From positions 1 through 19,619 of the forward strand of contig JBBSDW010000050.1 in NCBI GenBank assembly GCA_038240295.1: 19,619 nucleotides of DNA, in the 5' to 3' direction. The notes beneath the pieces are model-generated. The model was not told where the DNA came from. It saw only the letters and a list, made by a program, of their open reading frames with translations, and searched no databases. Below are positions 1-8,735 of the stretch, piece after piece; the first letter of the stretch is position 1; every line of letters begins with the position of its first letter. Both the position numbers and the translations under genes were made by a program. This DNA is from JABDDM01 sp038240295. GTDB taxonomy: Bacteria > Bacteroidota > Ignavibacteria > Palsa-1295.

Positions 1-719
1 AGGAAGCAATTCGAGGCATGGGTGACGCTTGCAGGAAACTCGAGACCCCTGTCACCGGCGGCAACGTTAGCTTTTACAACGAGTCACCAGATGGAGCGAT
101 CTTTCCGACACCGACCATCGGAATGCTCGGCATCATCGATGATGTCAGCAAGGTCGTATCGAGCGCGTTCAAAAATCATGGTGACGACATCATCCTGCTC
201 AGGACTCCAGTATTGACCGTGGGACTCGACGGGCTTGGAGGCTCCGAATATCTTCGAATGATCACCGGCGAGATCACGGGCAACGCGCCGCTCTGCGATC
301 TCGAATCGGAAAAAAATCTCATCGCGCTCCTCATCAAACTCGCGGATAAAGGTTTGATCAATTCGGCGCATGATGTCAGCGAAGGTGGCATTGCGGTGAC
401 GCTCGCAGAGTGTTGCTTCGGGATGGCGACCGAGCGTCCGCTCGGCGCGAACATCACGCTGCCACTCGAAGCGCACAATGCTGCGCAACTCTTCGGAGAG
501 CGGCAGGGAATGGTCGTGCTTAGCGCTTCGGGCGAGATGATTGATCGGATATTGAGTCTTGCCAATGAGCTTGCAATTGAAGCAATGATCATCGGAAATG
601 TTCAGGGTGACCGGTTAAAGATCAATGACTCGATCGACGAGTCGGTAAGCGATCTCTATTCGATCTATACTTCGTCGCTTTCGGCATTGCTCGAAACGGA
701 AGATGCACTGATTGCTTGA
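1..719 (+). CDS. purL: Phosphoribosylformylglycinamidine synthase subunit PurL, C-terminal part (5' truncated by window)
   Basis: PurL is the ATP-dependent synthetase subunit of FGAM synthase, which converts FGAR to FGAM in cytoplasmic purine biosynthesis. The frame is open from the left edge (first full codon at base 3), so the internal Met at 18 is not the start. Visible family signatures are EAIRGMGDACRKLETPVTGG followed by NVSFYNES near the start of the visible part, then the FPTPTIGMLGII stretch of the AIRS-type domain. Later come the SAHDVSEGGIAVTLAECCF segment and a GNV motif near the C terminus. About 238 residues are present, roughly the last third of a typical 730-750-residue small PurL. 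It ends with TGA at 717-719, and an 86-base gap precedes the kinase gene. No anomaly is seen in the visible part. Identification is by family recognition and is strong. Confidence 0.93.
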   Translation, partial: EAIRGMGDACRKLETPVTGGNVSFYNESPDGAIFPTPTIGMLGIIDDVSKVVSSAFKNHGDDIILLRTPVLTVGLDGLGGSEYLRMITGEITGNAPLCDLESEKNLIALLIKLADKGLINSAHDVSEGGIAVTLAECCFGMATERPLGANITLPLEAHNAAQLFGERQGMVVLSASGEMIDRILSLANELAIEAMIIGNVQGDRLKINDSIDESVSDLYSIYTSSLSALLETEDALIA

Positions 720-726
720 ACTCTCA

Positions 727-738
727 GCTCGATCGAGC
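727..738. repeat. 12-bp perfect palindrome between purL and the kinase gene
   Basis: GCTCGATCGAGC is a perfect palindrome 8 bases after the purL stop and 68 bases before the kinase start. It could be an operator half-site or chance, because GATC/CGATCG-rich words are common in this genome. No T-run follows, so it is not a convincing terminator. Confidence 0.3.
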
Positions 739-805
739 GCTCAGGTCAGGTGCGGCTGTACGCACGTTGAACGATTCGATCTTGAGACAGGGTTGAACTC
801 AAAGT

Positions 806-2761
806 ATGTTCACGACACTTCGCGCTAAGCTCTTTGCAGGATTTCTCCTCATCCTGCTATTATTGCTGGCGCTCGGAGGATATTCAATTTTTTCATTCCG
901 ATCGCTTGAGGAGATCACTTCTTCGGGACTCGACCAGAACTCCGAATCGATCCTTGCGAATCTTTCGATGTACGAAAGCATCGTTCGCATGAATGCGGCA
1001 CAGCTTCGCCTTCTTGCCGGTGAGGGAAGCGAGGCCCATGCGGTCTTCGACGATGAAAAGTCTCAATTTTATCAGGCACTCGAACGGGCTCGCAGATCGG
1101 CCGCGCTGAGCGAATCCGAACTTCGCATACGCGTCGAGGCCTTGCTCAATGACCTCGATATTGCCTGGGCCGATTATCAAACGCATCTGCCTGTATTCGA
1201 AGCACTCGCCAAGCGAGATCCTGCGAAAGCTCGCGCACTCTACAATTCAACGCTTTCGCCCGAGTTCGATAATCTAAAAAATATCAACCTCGAACTTTCG
1301 TCATTCAATGTGCTCGCGTTCCGCTCCGGCAAATCGAATGTGATCGCGCGTGCGCGTAATGCAACTGTTGGTGTGTTGATCGTTACGCTCGTTGCTTTAC
1401 TAATCGGGGCGATCGGAAGCTTTGTGATCGCCAGGCGCACGACAAGACCCTTGCGGGCGCTCACCGATTCGCTCAAAGGTCTCGAAGCGGGCCACCTCGA
1501 TGCACGTATCACAGTCGAAAGTGCTGATGAGATCGGCGACCTTGCGTTTGAATTTAATCGGCTTGCAGAACGGCTTCGCGTTTTCGAAGCGCTCAATGTC
1601 AATGAGATCGTTCGCGAAAAGCAAAAGTCTGAAGCGATCATCGAATCGATCGACGATCCATTGCTGCTCTTCGATGCCGATGGTCAGCTTACGCTGATGA
1701 ATCATGCTGCTGAGGACATCACGGGCCTAATGGAACAGGCAGCTCGTGGGCGTGCGCTCCGACAACTCTTTCGCGATAAGCGTCTACTCAAAGAAGTTGA
1801 AACTGCGATCGAGCATGCGGCTGCGATACCGCAGGAGGAGCAATCCTCACCGCCCATCGTGAGCATTATGCGCAAAGACAGGCAGCGTTATTTCCGGCTT
1901 CGGGTTGCCCGAATCGTCTATCGATCTACATCTACTCCTGCGGAGATCGAAACGTCGACGAAGATCTGGGTCCTCGTTTTCTTTACCGACATCACACATT
2001 TTAAAGAACTCGACAAACTGAAATCCGATTTTATTGCGAAAGTCTCGCATGAATTCCGAACGCCACTTACTTCGATGACGATGGCGCTCGATATTCTTCA
2101 CGCTGAAATGCTCGGCAAGATGAACATCGAGCAGCACGATATCGTGAATACGTCACGCGCTGATGCCGAGCGTCTTGCGAAGCTTATCAAAGACCTTTTG
2201 CATTTATCAAGGCTCGAAAGCGCTCGACAATCGGCGCTCGCTGCGAGTTCGACAACGCAGCTTCACGAGAGCCTCAGCCAGCTTGTTCGATCGCTCACAC
2301 CCATGTACCGCGATAAGCAGCTGACGCTCGATTATGAGCCTTCGGAGGAAGTCGTCCTGCGCATGCCGGAAGAGCACCTGACTTCCATCACGACCAACCT
2401 GCTCTCCAATGCGCTGATGCACACGCCGGCAGCGGGGACCGTCACGCTTCATTCAGAGTACGACCATGAACGTGCTACGCTCGTCATCACCATCAGCGAC
2501 ACAGGAATTGGCATCGCGACCGAAGATCAAAATCGAATTTTCGAGAAATTTGTCCAGGTGAAGCCCACCGATTCGAGTACCCCCGGCTCCGTAGGACTTG
2601 GGCTTGCGATCGTTACCGAGATCGCTGCTCGATATCAGGGGAAGATCGAACTTCAATCTGCGATCGGCGAAGGGAGCACCTTCACGGTGAAGCTCATTGT
2701 TCCTGAAGTGGTACCGGTCGAAGTTAATGGCGAAACTGATCTTTTTGACGCAAGCGCATGA
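806..2761 (+). CDS. Membrane-bound sensor histidine kinase (HAMP-PAS-HisKA-HATPase)
   Basis: This is the sensor of a two-component system: it autophosphorylates on His and passes phosphate to the response regulator encoded just after it. Domains in order are a TM helix (about 9-31), an extracytoplasmic helical sensor region (about 32-187), TM2 (about 188-208) and a HAMP linker (about 209-262, ending in DEIGDLAFEFNRLAERL). A PAS domain follows (about 276-395, starting SEAIIESIDDPLLLFDADG). The HisKA H-box is SHEFRTPL with phospho-His at residue 415. The HATPase has its N-box LLSNAL around Asn535, then DTGIGI, an F-box IFEKF and GLGLAI. All catalytic boxes are intact. The 651-residue length is normal. 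The extracytoplasmic part looks like a four-helix-bundle sensor, so the ligand cannot be told. Its stop overlaps the regulator start (ATGA), which implies translational coupling. The architecture resembles PhoR/NtrY-like kinases. No close named homologue is recognised. Confidence 0.93.
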   Translation: MFTTLRAKLFAGFLLILLLLLALGGYSIFSFRSLEEITSSGLDQNSESILANLSMYESIVRMNAAQLRLLAGEGSEAHAVFDDEKSQFYQALERARRSAALSESELRIRVEALLNDLDIAWADYQTHLPVFEALAKRDPAKARALYNSTLSPEFDNLKNINLELSSFNVLAFRSGKSNVIARARNATVGVLIVTLVALLIGAIGSFVIARRTTRPLRALTDSLKGLEAGHLDARITVESADEIGDLAFEFNRLAERLRVFEALNVNEIVREKQKSEAIIESIDDPLLLFDADGQLTLMNHAAEDITGLMEQAARGRALRQLFRDKRLLKEVETAIEHAAAIPQEEQSSPPIVSIMRKDRQRYFRLRVARIVYRSTSTPAEIETSTKIWVLVFFTDITHFKELDKLKSDFIAKVSHEFRTPLTSMTMALDILHAEMLGKMNIEQHDIVNTSRADAERLAKLIKDLLHLSRLESARQSALAASSTTQLHESLSQLVRSLTPMYRDKQLTLDYEPSEEVVLRMPEEHLTSITTNLLSNALMHTPAAGTVTLHSEYDHERATLVITISDTGIGIATEDQNRIFEKFVQVKPTDSSTPGSVGLGLAIVTEIAARYQGKIELQSAIGEGSTFTVKLIVPEVVPVEVNGETDLFDASA

Positions 2762-4116
2762 AAGGAAATATCCTCATCGTCGATGACGAGCCGAACATCC
2801 TGAAAACGATGACCATCGGCCTCAAGGCGCTCGACTATAATGTCCGAAGTTTCGAGTCTGCCGAGGAAGCCCTTAAGGAGATCGACCGAGACATTACCGG
2901 AAGCCTGCAGTTCGATGTTGCATTCGTCGATCTGATGATGTTTCCATTGAATGGGATCGGGATGATGCAGGAGCTCCATCGCCGCATGCCCGAGCTAACG
3001 GTTGTTATCATAACAGCGCATGGCACCGTTGAGACTGCCGTTGAGGCCCTTAAAGTCGGGGCGTATGATTATCTCCAGAAGCCGTTTGATCTGAACGGCT
3101 TAACCAAGTTTGTCGAACGTGTTATCGAGTCCCATCGGCTAAAGCGATCAGCGCATACGAAAGGGAATTCGGCCGAGATCCTTACCGAGAATCCGACCTA
3201 TCTTGGCGTCATTCGAATGGCCGAACGCATTGCGAATTCGCAGCTCACAGTACTCATCGAAGGCGAGACCGGCACGGGGAAAGAATTGCTTGCGGACCTT
3301 ATTCACAAAAAAAGTGAGAGGGCAGAACAACCGATCGTCAAGCTTAACTGCGCCGCGCTTTCGGCGGAGCTGATCGAGTCGGAGTTGTTCGGTCATACGA
3401 AGGGATCGTTCACAGGCGCGATGAAAGACCGCGTCGGAAGAGTCGAGTCGGCGAACGGGGGTACGCTTTTTCTTGACGAAGTTGGCGAAATGCCGGTGGC
3501 GATGCAGGCTAAACTTCTGCGATTTTTACAAAGTAAGGAATATCAGCGCGTAGGGGAGAATGAGACTCGGCATGCCGACGTCCGGATCGTCGCGGCGACG
3601 AATCGTCACCTTGAGGAGGCGATCAATAGCGGTTCGTTTCGGGAAGATCTGTTCTATCGTTTGAGCGGTGTCCGGCTTATGATCCCGCCGCTCAGACTCC
3701 GAAAGGAAGATATCATCGCGCTCGCAAATATGTTCATTACCCAAGCGTCGGCAAGCAATCTTGCTCCCACGCTCGCGCCCGATGTCGAGCGTGCATTGCT
3801 GGAATATGAATGGCGTGGCAATGTTCGAGAGCTTGAAAATGTGATGTTCCGGGCGTCGATCCTCGCCGGGCCGCGGCGTACGATCGAGTCGCAGGATCTG
3901 CCAGAGCATATCGCCAACATCGACTTCCAGTTCAGCGAGAGTCCATTTGCAGACTCGATGCACGACAATGAAAAAGGGCTCAAATCGCTCGAGGAAGTCG
4001 AACGCGACTACATCGCGCACGTCATCAGCAAAACCGGCAGCCTCGAAGAAGCCGCAAAGATCCTGAAGATCGACTCCGCAACGCTCTGGCGCAAACGAAA
4101 AAAGTTTGCACTTTGA
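2758..4116 (+). CDS. NtrC-family sigma-54-dependent response regulator
   Basis: This is a transcription activator that, when phosphorylated, drives open-complex formation by sigma-54 RNA polymerase. The receiver domain (1 to about 125) has the acidic pair in VDDEPN, phospho-acceptor Asp58 in AFVDLMM, the switch region ITAHGTVETA and the Lys of YLQKPFD. The AAA+ domain (about 143-375) has Walker A GETGTGKE at 169-176 and the sigma-54-contact loop GSFTGA at 216-221, where most relatives have GAFTGA. Walker B is GTLFLDEVGEMP and the arginine-finger region includes FREDLFYRL. The C terminus (about 405-452) is a Fis-type helix-turn-helix (SLEEAAKILKIDSATLWRKR). It starts inside the stop region of the kinase gene, so the two are cognate partners. 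I found no sigma-54 promoter in this window that would reveal the target. All functional motifs are present. Confidence 0.95.
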   Translation: MKGNILIVDDEPNILKTMTIGLKALDYNVRSFESAEEALKEIDRDITGSLQFDVAFVDLMMFPLNGIGMMQELHRRMPELTVVIITAHGTVETAVEALKVGAYDYLQKPFDLNGLTKFVERVIESHRLKRSAHTKGNSAEILTENPTYLGVIRMAERIANSQLTVLIEGETGTGKELLADLIHKKSERAEQPIVKLNCAALSAELIESELFGHTKGSFTGAMKDRVGRVESANGGTLFLDEVGEMPVAMQAKLLRFLQSKEYQRVGENETRHADVRIVAATNRHLEEAINSGSFREDLFYRLSGVRLMIPPLRLRKEDIIALANMFITQASASNLAPTLAPDVERALLEYEWRGNVRELENVMFRASILAGPRRTIESQDLPEHIANIDFQFSESPFADSMHDNEKGLKSLEEVERDYIAHVISKTGSLEEAAKILKIDSATLWRKRKKFAL

Positions 4117-4164
4117 TCAATGGTCAGGATGAATTGATTTCGGGAATGTTCGGTTTTCTTAACT

Positions 4165-4379
4165 ATGGAAAGTTCATCAACTGCACCTCTTTTGCCTGTA
4201 GGATTCGAGAATTTGTTTGAACGCATTACGATCAGTCATGGCCAAATGCATGGCAAACCTGCGATCAGGGCCCTTCGGTACCCATTGAGGCTATTCTTGA
4301 ACTTATAGCCTCCGGAATGACCACGGAAGAAATTCTTCTCGATTATGAGGACCTTGAAAACGAGGACGTCTTAGCGTGA
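4165..4379 (+). pseudogene. DUF433 (VapB-like antitoxin) remnant with a single frameshift
   Basis: From the ATG at 4165 the frame reads FERITISHGQMHGKPAIRAL and then shifts. The next frame continues the family pattern as IEAILELIASGMTTEEILLD, followed by YEDLENEDVLA and TGA at 4377-4379. Together these match DUF433 proteins (consensus-like RITINPxxxxGKPxIRGTRIPV...ASGxSxEEILxDYPDLxxEDI) over the whole length. One base appears to be missing near 4270-4285, inside the segment that normally reads TRxPV. DUF433 proteins are usually antitoxins paired with a DUF5615/PIN-like toxin directly downstream. The downstream sequence instead runs into the end of a gene on the other strand with no such partner. 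Most likely this is a decayed half of a toxin-antitoxin module. A sequencing error is the alternative. Confidence 0.72.
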
Positions 4380-4406
4380 CTCCGTTTGCTCGAAAATAAG
4401 CTTTTC

Positions 4407-6450
4407 TTATTTATCCAATGCCGATTGAATCGCTTCCATCGAATGCTTTGAAGTTAGCCTAACGGTATATATTCCTCCAGCAAGTCCTGAACCATCGAAG
4501 CGGACAGAGTGACTTCCTCGAGTCATTTCAGCATTCATCAACGTCTTGAGCTTTCGCCCAAGCACATCGTAAATGTCGAGGTGAACTTGTTCGCTTGCCC
4601 TTAAGGTGAAGGCGAGGGAGGTTGAGCGTGAGAATGGATTTGGATAATTGTGCAAGCTGGAAATTAGCTGCTCGTGAGATTGCACGCTTACTGTGCTAAG
4701 CGGATCTTTCCACAACCCAAAACCGGACGTGCGCACGTACAGCGCGCCGTCTGTGGCGGTGATGGCAACCACCTGAGAATGCGGAGGAAGATCATTGCTC
4801 ATGTCGTGCCAGGAAATTCCAGTACCTCTTGAATAGAAAAAACCTCCATAAGTACCAGCGAAGATCGTTGACCCTTCCGATTGTAATGAAAGTATCACTA
4901 TTTGAAAGGAAGAAACAAGACCCGCAGATCGGGAGATCCAATCTGCGCCAGCATCCGTAGATACAAAAACGCAGCTTCGCTCGGAACCGGTAATCAGAGT
5001 AGTACCAATGGACGTCAAACAGGTCACGTATGCTGAAGCAAGACCATTCGTATCTATTTCCCAATTGCTGCTCATGTTCGTTGAATGGTACACCCTTGCT
5101 AAGCTGGCGCCAGGATAAAGAGAATTACCTATGTGGGTAAGCGAAACGATCGGCACATTGTGCAAGCCGGTTCCGACAGCAATCCACGTTCGACCACTAT
5201 CGGCTGACACGTAAAGCCGTCCTATGTATTGATTGTTAAAAACGTAGGCAGTGACAGCAAACACTTCTCCACCCAGTGTAGTGATTGCTCGAACGCTCGC
5301 GCTCGGGGGAAGTCCGGCGTGAAGATCGGTCCAGGTGAGACCGTGGTCGCGAGACCGCTAGAGCCCGCCAGAGTCGGTACCAGCAAACACGTTTGGACCA
5401 TCCTCATACATAACGTTAACCAGGAGTGACTCAATACCTGCTGCCTGAATCCAGGAATTCCCATTCGAAACTGAAACCCATAAACCGAAATAGGTAGGAA
5501 TCAGAAGATTGCCACCGCTTGCGAGGGCCGCGATGATACTGGCATCCTGCATACCTGCATTCGACAAACCCCAGGATGTATCACGCGGGGCCCGCCTTAG
5601 CACTCCGGACATGGACGTCCCAGCGAGCATGTTTGTATCAATCGTAAGAAATGCGCGTACCGCTTTCCTGCCCTGATTACTGCTTTGCCAAATCCAGGTA
5701 CTCCCCGAATCGGTGGATGCGAAGACTCCGTAGAATGTGCCAAGATATACCGTTGAACCCAAAATAGTTATTGCATTGATATCGCCAAATCCTGGCACAC
5801 CGTCCGAGCGCTTCCAATTGAGAGCGTCATCAAACGATCGAAAGATCCGGCCAGAGTTAGAGCCTACAATGAGCAGAGCATTGTGCGCACCGATCGCGGT
5901 AATACCGAGACTATCAAATAGGCCATAGTTGATCACGGGCCAGTGCTGACCGACATCGGTAGTTCGGTAGATTTTTCCACCGTATCCATTGGAACTGGTT
6001 GCACCAACATACAACCCGCCGCTGTCGGGCGAGCTGAATAAGACCAGGTTATTTGCTGTGCCAACGTAGATCTGGTTGTCAATAACCTTGAAATCCACGA
6101 CCCGGTTTAACTCGCTATTGAAGGTTGTCGTCTAGCTGTTGCCATAATCCGTCGAACGAAATGTGCCGTTGTTTGTCGATTCAACGACGACAGTACCTAT
6201 GGCTGTAAAGGGCCTCAATGGAGCGGTATCGATTTGAATCCGAAAACGTGAACTAGGTATGGCCGCCGTCGGTGGAATGATAGAGATCCGCGTTTGTCCA
6301 AGAGTAAATAACATTGGCGCTCTTAGCAAAACGATTTACGCTTCCGCCGTTCGGCCCACTGACCTGAGACTATTGAGCGAAGGTAACATCTGTGAAGACC
6401 GCACAGATGACGAATGCGGCGAACGACAATAGGGCGATCTTCATATTCAT
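4407..6450 (-). pseudogene. Secreted BNR/beta-propeller protein with T9SS type A sorting domain, decayed (4 ambers, 1 frameshift)
   Basis: Reading leftward from ATG at 6450 (or 6444) there is a signal peptide (MKIALLSFAAFVICAVFTDV then TFAQ). A chain of BNR-type repeats follows, recognisable by units such as HSTDGGHT, RSTDYGNS, RTTDVGQHW, SSDTGxTW-like STDSGSTWIW and SADSGRTW. The C-terminal ~85 residues are a T9SS type A sorting domain (YPNPFSRSTSLAFTL, then IYDVLGRKLKTL, then GLAGGIYTVRL) ending ALDK-TAA. In-frame TAG codons lie at 6370-6372, 6253-6255, 6132-6134 and 5358-5360 (plus-strand coordinates). A one-base shift, explained by an extra A in an AAA run near 6233-6235, separates the first two ambers from the last two. 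Restored, it would be about 680 residues. Such proteins are exported by T9SS and anchored to or released from the cell surface. The start of the open piece at 6098 is internal, not a real start. It lies just after, and on the same strand as, the GH44 gene. Confidence 0.82.
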
Positions 6451-6454
6451 CTAT

Positions 6455-8344
6455 TTAATAATTATCATGTGTTGAGACGATTTTGTAGGACTCAGTTTTG
6501 CCTTGTGATCCTACAGAAAGTTCATAAAATCCTGGCGCAAGCGTTTGCACCGGCAGCAGTAGTGTTCCATTCTCGTTTGCTGGGGCGTCGGTGCTCATTC
6601 TTAGCGTTACATTTCCGAGCAGATCGATCAGACGAACATTGGCGTGGCCTACGAGTCTTCCACTAAAATGGATCAGGATGCCCGATTTCGTGAACGATGC
6701 CGACTTGATGCTCCATCCCTTTGATTGAGTTAGGGCGACCGAACGCGACGTAGTTTGGAGTACAAGATGTGTGATGCTTAACGCGGGCATCTGATAGTGC
6801 AACTGATTGCCAACGAGCGAAGAGAATGCAGGAGCCGTTGTAATAGCCATCCCCGATGCATCCACGACAAAAACCTGTGCGCTGCTGAATTGCTTGTTTG
6901 AAACGATCGACAGATCCGAGGGAAATGTGGTTGACAGACTTTTATTGATCAGGATCACATCGAGATGATCTGGGTCATCGCTTCGTGTGGCGGCGTAGAT
7001 CGAGGTCGAGTCGATATTCGATGTTGTTGCACGAACGCTCACATTGCCGAACGTTGAGCCCTGACCGTCATAGTTACGATAAATCCTGTAAGCACTCCCG
7101 ATGTAATTGCCGACCGTACCCCAGTAATTAGACATGTAAACGCCATACCTGCCAAAAATGCCGAGCACATCTGCGACCGCGATCGCGCCCGATATCTGAT
7201 GGTCGCCGCCATAATTAAATTCGGAAAACGAAAGCTTTGTGCCGGGATTATACTTTTTGATGGCTGCATTGATCCAGGGAAGGATCGCAACCGGGCTATA
7301 ATATTGCGCGATCCAGCTATTTTCTTTGTACGTCGAATCCCACAGCGTGCGCGGCGCATCCATGCGCGCACGCGCGATTCCCGCATCTGGAGCGTCGTTT
7401 GGAGTTATGCGCGTGAGTTGACCGGCAGTGCTCATGCCCTGCGCTTCCGGGTACCAATGAAGGTCGAGTACATCGAGCAGGCGCTTACCGGATGCATCAC
7501 TCGCGCGCTTCATGTTTGCGAGATATGCATCGAGCCAGCGAACATAACTTTTATACGTATTCCAATCTGGCGCGCTCTGGTTCGTAAGATATTCTTCGAA
7601 GCCATAGGAAACTGGACCGAATATCTCGGCCTTCGGGTCGACCGACTTCACCGCTATGGCAAGTGCGCTATCTCTTGCAATGACTTCCGCACATGTCGTT
7701 GCATTAGGATGAATTCGCGGATGCGTATTCGGCCAGAGCGCCGGTTCGTTATCACAGTCGTACCCACGAATGCCGCCCGCGCTCGAAGAGCCAAGCTTTT
7801 GGACGAGGTAGTTGACCTCTTCATCCACGAAGACAAAGCCATCCATCACATCCGGAACTGCAGGGAAGGGTGGATCCCTCTGAAAAACCACTTTGCACCA
7901 GCGGGGCGATGGCGCCGTTTCGCTGGCACTTACAGTGCCATTTTCATCGCGAGCGACGTATCCCGCCGCCGGAAGCGTAACCAGCGAATAGGCGCCTGTC
8001 ATTTGCGATGCCTGATGAAACTGGATCGGCACGATGGCTGGGACGCTCTGAACTGAAGCAGTCAAGCCAGAGGTAAGGTAATTATCACTGTGATTCAGAT
8101 AATCGCTGCCGGCGTTCGAGGCATTGGTCTCCCAATTGTAGCCGGTCAAACGATTGCCGCCAAGCCGCCTCGCGGTCACATGCGCGCTCGTGTCATCACT
8201 CTGCGCGTTGCTGCCATAGATGAACGGGCTGATGGATAGCGTGTCGAGAGCAGTGTTTACCGTAAAGGCAACACTGTTTTTCTGCGCCATCGTGGGCACA
8301 GCAAGAAGCAAAAGTAGAGCAGCTAATCTGAAAGAATTTCTCAT
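6455..8344 (-). CDS. Secreted glycoside hydrolase family 44 (endoglucanase/xyloglucanase-type) with T9SS-like C-terminal domain
   Basis: GH44 enzymes cleave beta-1,4-glucan backbones (carboxymethylcellulose, xyloglucan) with retention. I choose the start at 8344 (MRNSFRLAALLLLL...), which gives 629 residues and a clean signal peptide ending near TMAQ. The frame stays open 44 codons upstream, but that stretch has no signal-peptide character and overlaps repeat sequence. Family signatures are RLGGNRLTGYNWETN near the mature N terminus, the acid/base Glu200 in DCDNEPALW and the nucleophile Glu375 in SFSEFNYGG. The 175-residue spacing is close to the 173 known for the Cel44A catalytic pair (E186/E359). 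DLHWYPEAQ is also typical. The last ~95 residues (535-629) look like a divergent T9SS sorting domain (RLIDLLGN, LAPGFYELSV). It ends with TAA four bases before the decayed BNR gene, on the same strand, suggesting a former operon. Substrate preference cannot be told from sequence alone. Confidence 0.88.
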   Translation of the reverse strand: MRNSFRLAALLLLLAVPTMAQKNSVAFTVNTALDTLSISPFIYGSNAQSDDTSAHVTARRLGGNRLTGYNWETNASNAGSDYLNHSDNYLTSGLTASVQSVPAIVPIQFHQASQMTGAYSLVTLPAAGYVARDENGTVSASETAPSPRWCKVVFQRDPPFPAVPDVMDGFVFVDEEVNYLVQKLGSSSAGGIRGYDCDNEPALWPNTHPRIHPNATTCAEVIARDSALAIAVKSVDPKAEIFGPVSYGFEEYLTNQSAPDWNTYKSYVRWLDAYLANMKRASDASGKRLLDVLDLHWYPEAQGMSTAGQLTRITPNDAPDAGIARARMDAPRTLWDSTYKENSWIAQYYSPVAILPWINAAIKKYNPGTKLSFSEFNYGGDHQISGAIAVADVLGIFGRYGVYMSNYWGTVGNYIGSAYRIYRNYDGQGSTFGNVSVRATTSNIDSTSIYAATRSDDPDHLDVILINKSLSTTFPSDLSIVSNKQFSSAQVFVVDASGMAITTAPAFSSLVGNQLHYQMPALSITHLVLQTTSRSVALTQSKGWSIKSASFTKSGILIHFSGRLVGHANVRLIDLLGNVTLRMSTDAPANENGTLLLPVQTLAPGFYELSVGSQGKTESYKIVSTHDNY

Positions 8345-8448
8345 AAATGTCGCTATGATTAATCGTAGCGCGGCACAAAGCGCGCGGCACGACGACAAAT
8401 ATAAGTCCTTCTTAGCCTGGATGGTGTTGCTCTTTAGCGCAGAATCAA

Positions 8449-8483
8449 AACCCGACCGCCGTAGGTCGGAATTCATTCCGACC
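8449..8483. repeat. REP-like palindromic repeat, copy 1
   Basis: The copy has a half-unit AACCCGACC at 8449-8457 followed by a full palindrome at 8464-8483 (GGTCGGAATTCATTCCGACC). It is the same composite as copy 3, with the left palindrome cut in half. It lies 105 bases upstream of the GH44 start. Confidence 0.8.
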
Positions 8484-8552
8484 GGGATGGTGGAGCGGGC
8501 GGATCTGTGAATCGTTGTGAATATCTTGAGAACAAGGTCTTCCGCATTTTAT

Positions 8553-8585
8553 AGATTCGAGGTCGGGTTGAAACCCGACCTACGT
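8553..8585. repeat. REP-like palindromic repeat, copy 2
   Basis: AGATTCGA at 8553-8560 is followed by the palindrome GGTCGGGTTGAAACCCGACC at 8561-8580 and TACG. This is the left palindrome only; the right palindrome is missing here. Confidence 0.8.
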
Positions 8586-8674
8586 TTTGCCTTTGACCTT
8601 AGGCAAGATGCTTCGTCGGGCTCAGAATGACTGGTTTAAAAGATTTTGCAGGGAATAACAGTTTCGCGTTTTCG

Positions 8675-8728
8675 AGATTCGAGGCCGGATTGAAACCCGA
8701 CCTGCGTAGGTCGGAATTTATTCCGACC
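8675..8728. repeat. REP-like palindromic repeat, copy 3 (full composite)
   Basis: AGATTCGA at 8675-8682 is shared with copy 2. The left palindrome is at 8683-8702 (GGCCGGATTGAAACCCGACC, two changes from copy 2). After six bases comes the right palindrome at 8709-8728 (GGTCGGAATTTATTCCGACC, one change from copy 1). Two back-to-back hairpins in one unit is the layout of a REP/BIME-type element. It ends eight bases before the stop of the neighbouring orfA. Confidence 0.82.
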
Positions 8729-8735
8729 GAATTAG

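Larger units (their letters stand above)
8345..8735. other. 391-bp gene-free stretch between GH44 and orfA, repeat-rich
   Basis: It holds the three palindromic repeats listed separately. Around 8598-8632 there is also a segment containing AAGATGCTTCGTCGGGCTCA followed by GAATGAC, reminiscent of a short intergenic repeat seen in many environmental bacteria. Open frames here merely translate the repeats (PDLRRSEFIPTE) and are not genes. The GH44 promoter should lie at its left end, but I cannot define its boxes. Confidence 0.6.

Noticed and set aside
7199..8056. 285-residue open frame on the plus strand
   Set aside because: It is antisense to the catalytic region of the GH44 gene, whose motifs are clear; the long frame is a codon-bias shadow.
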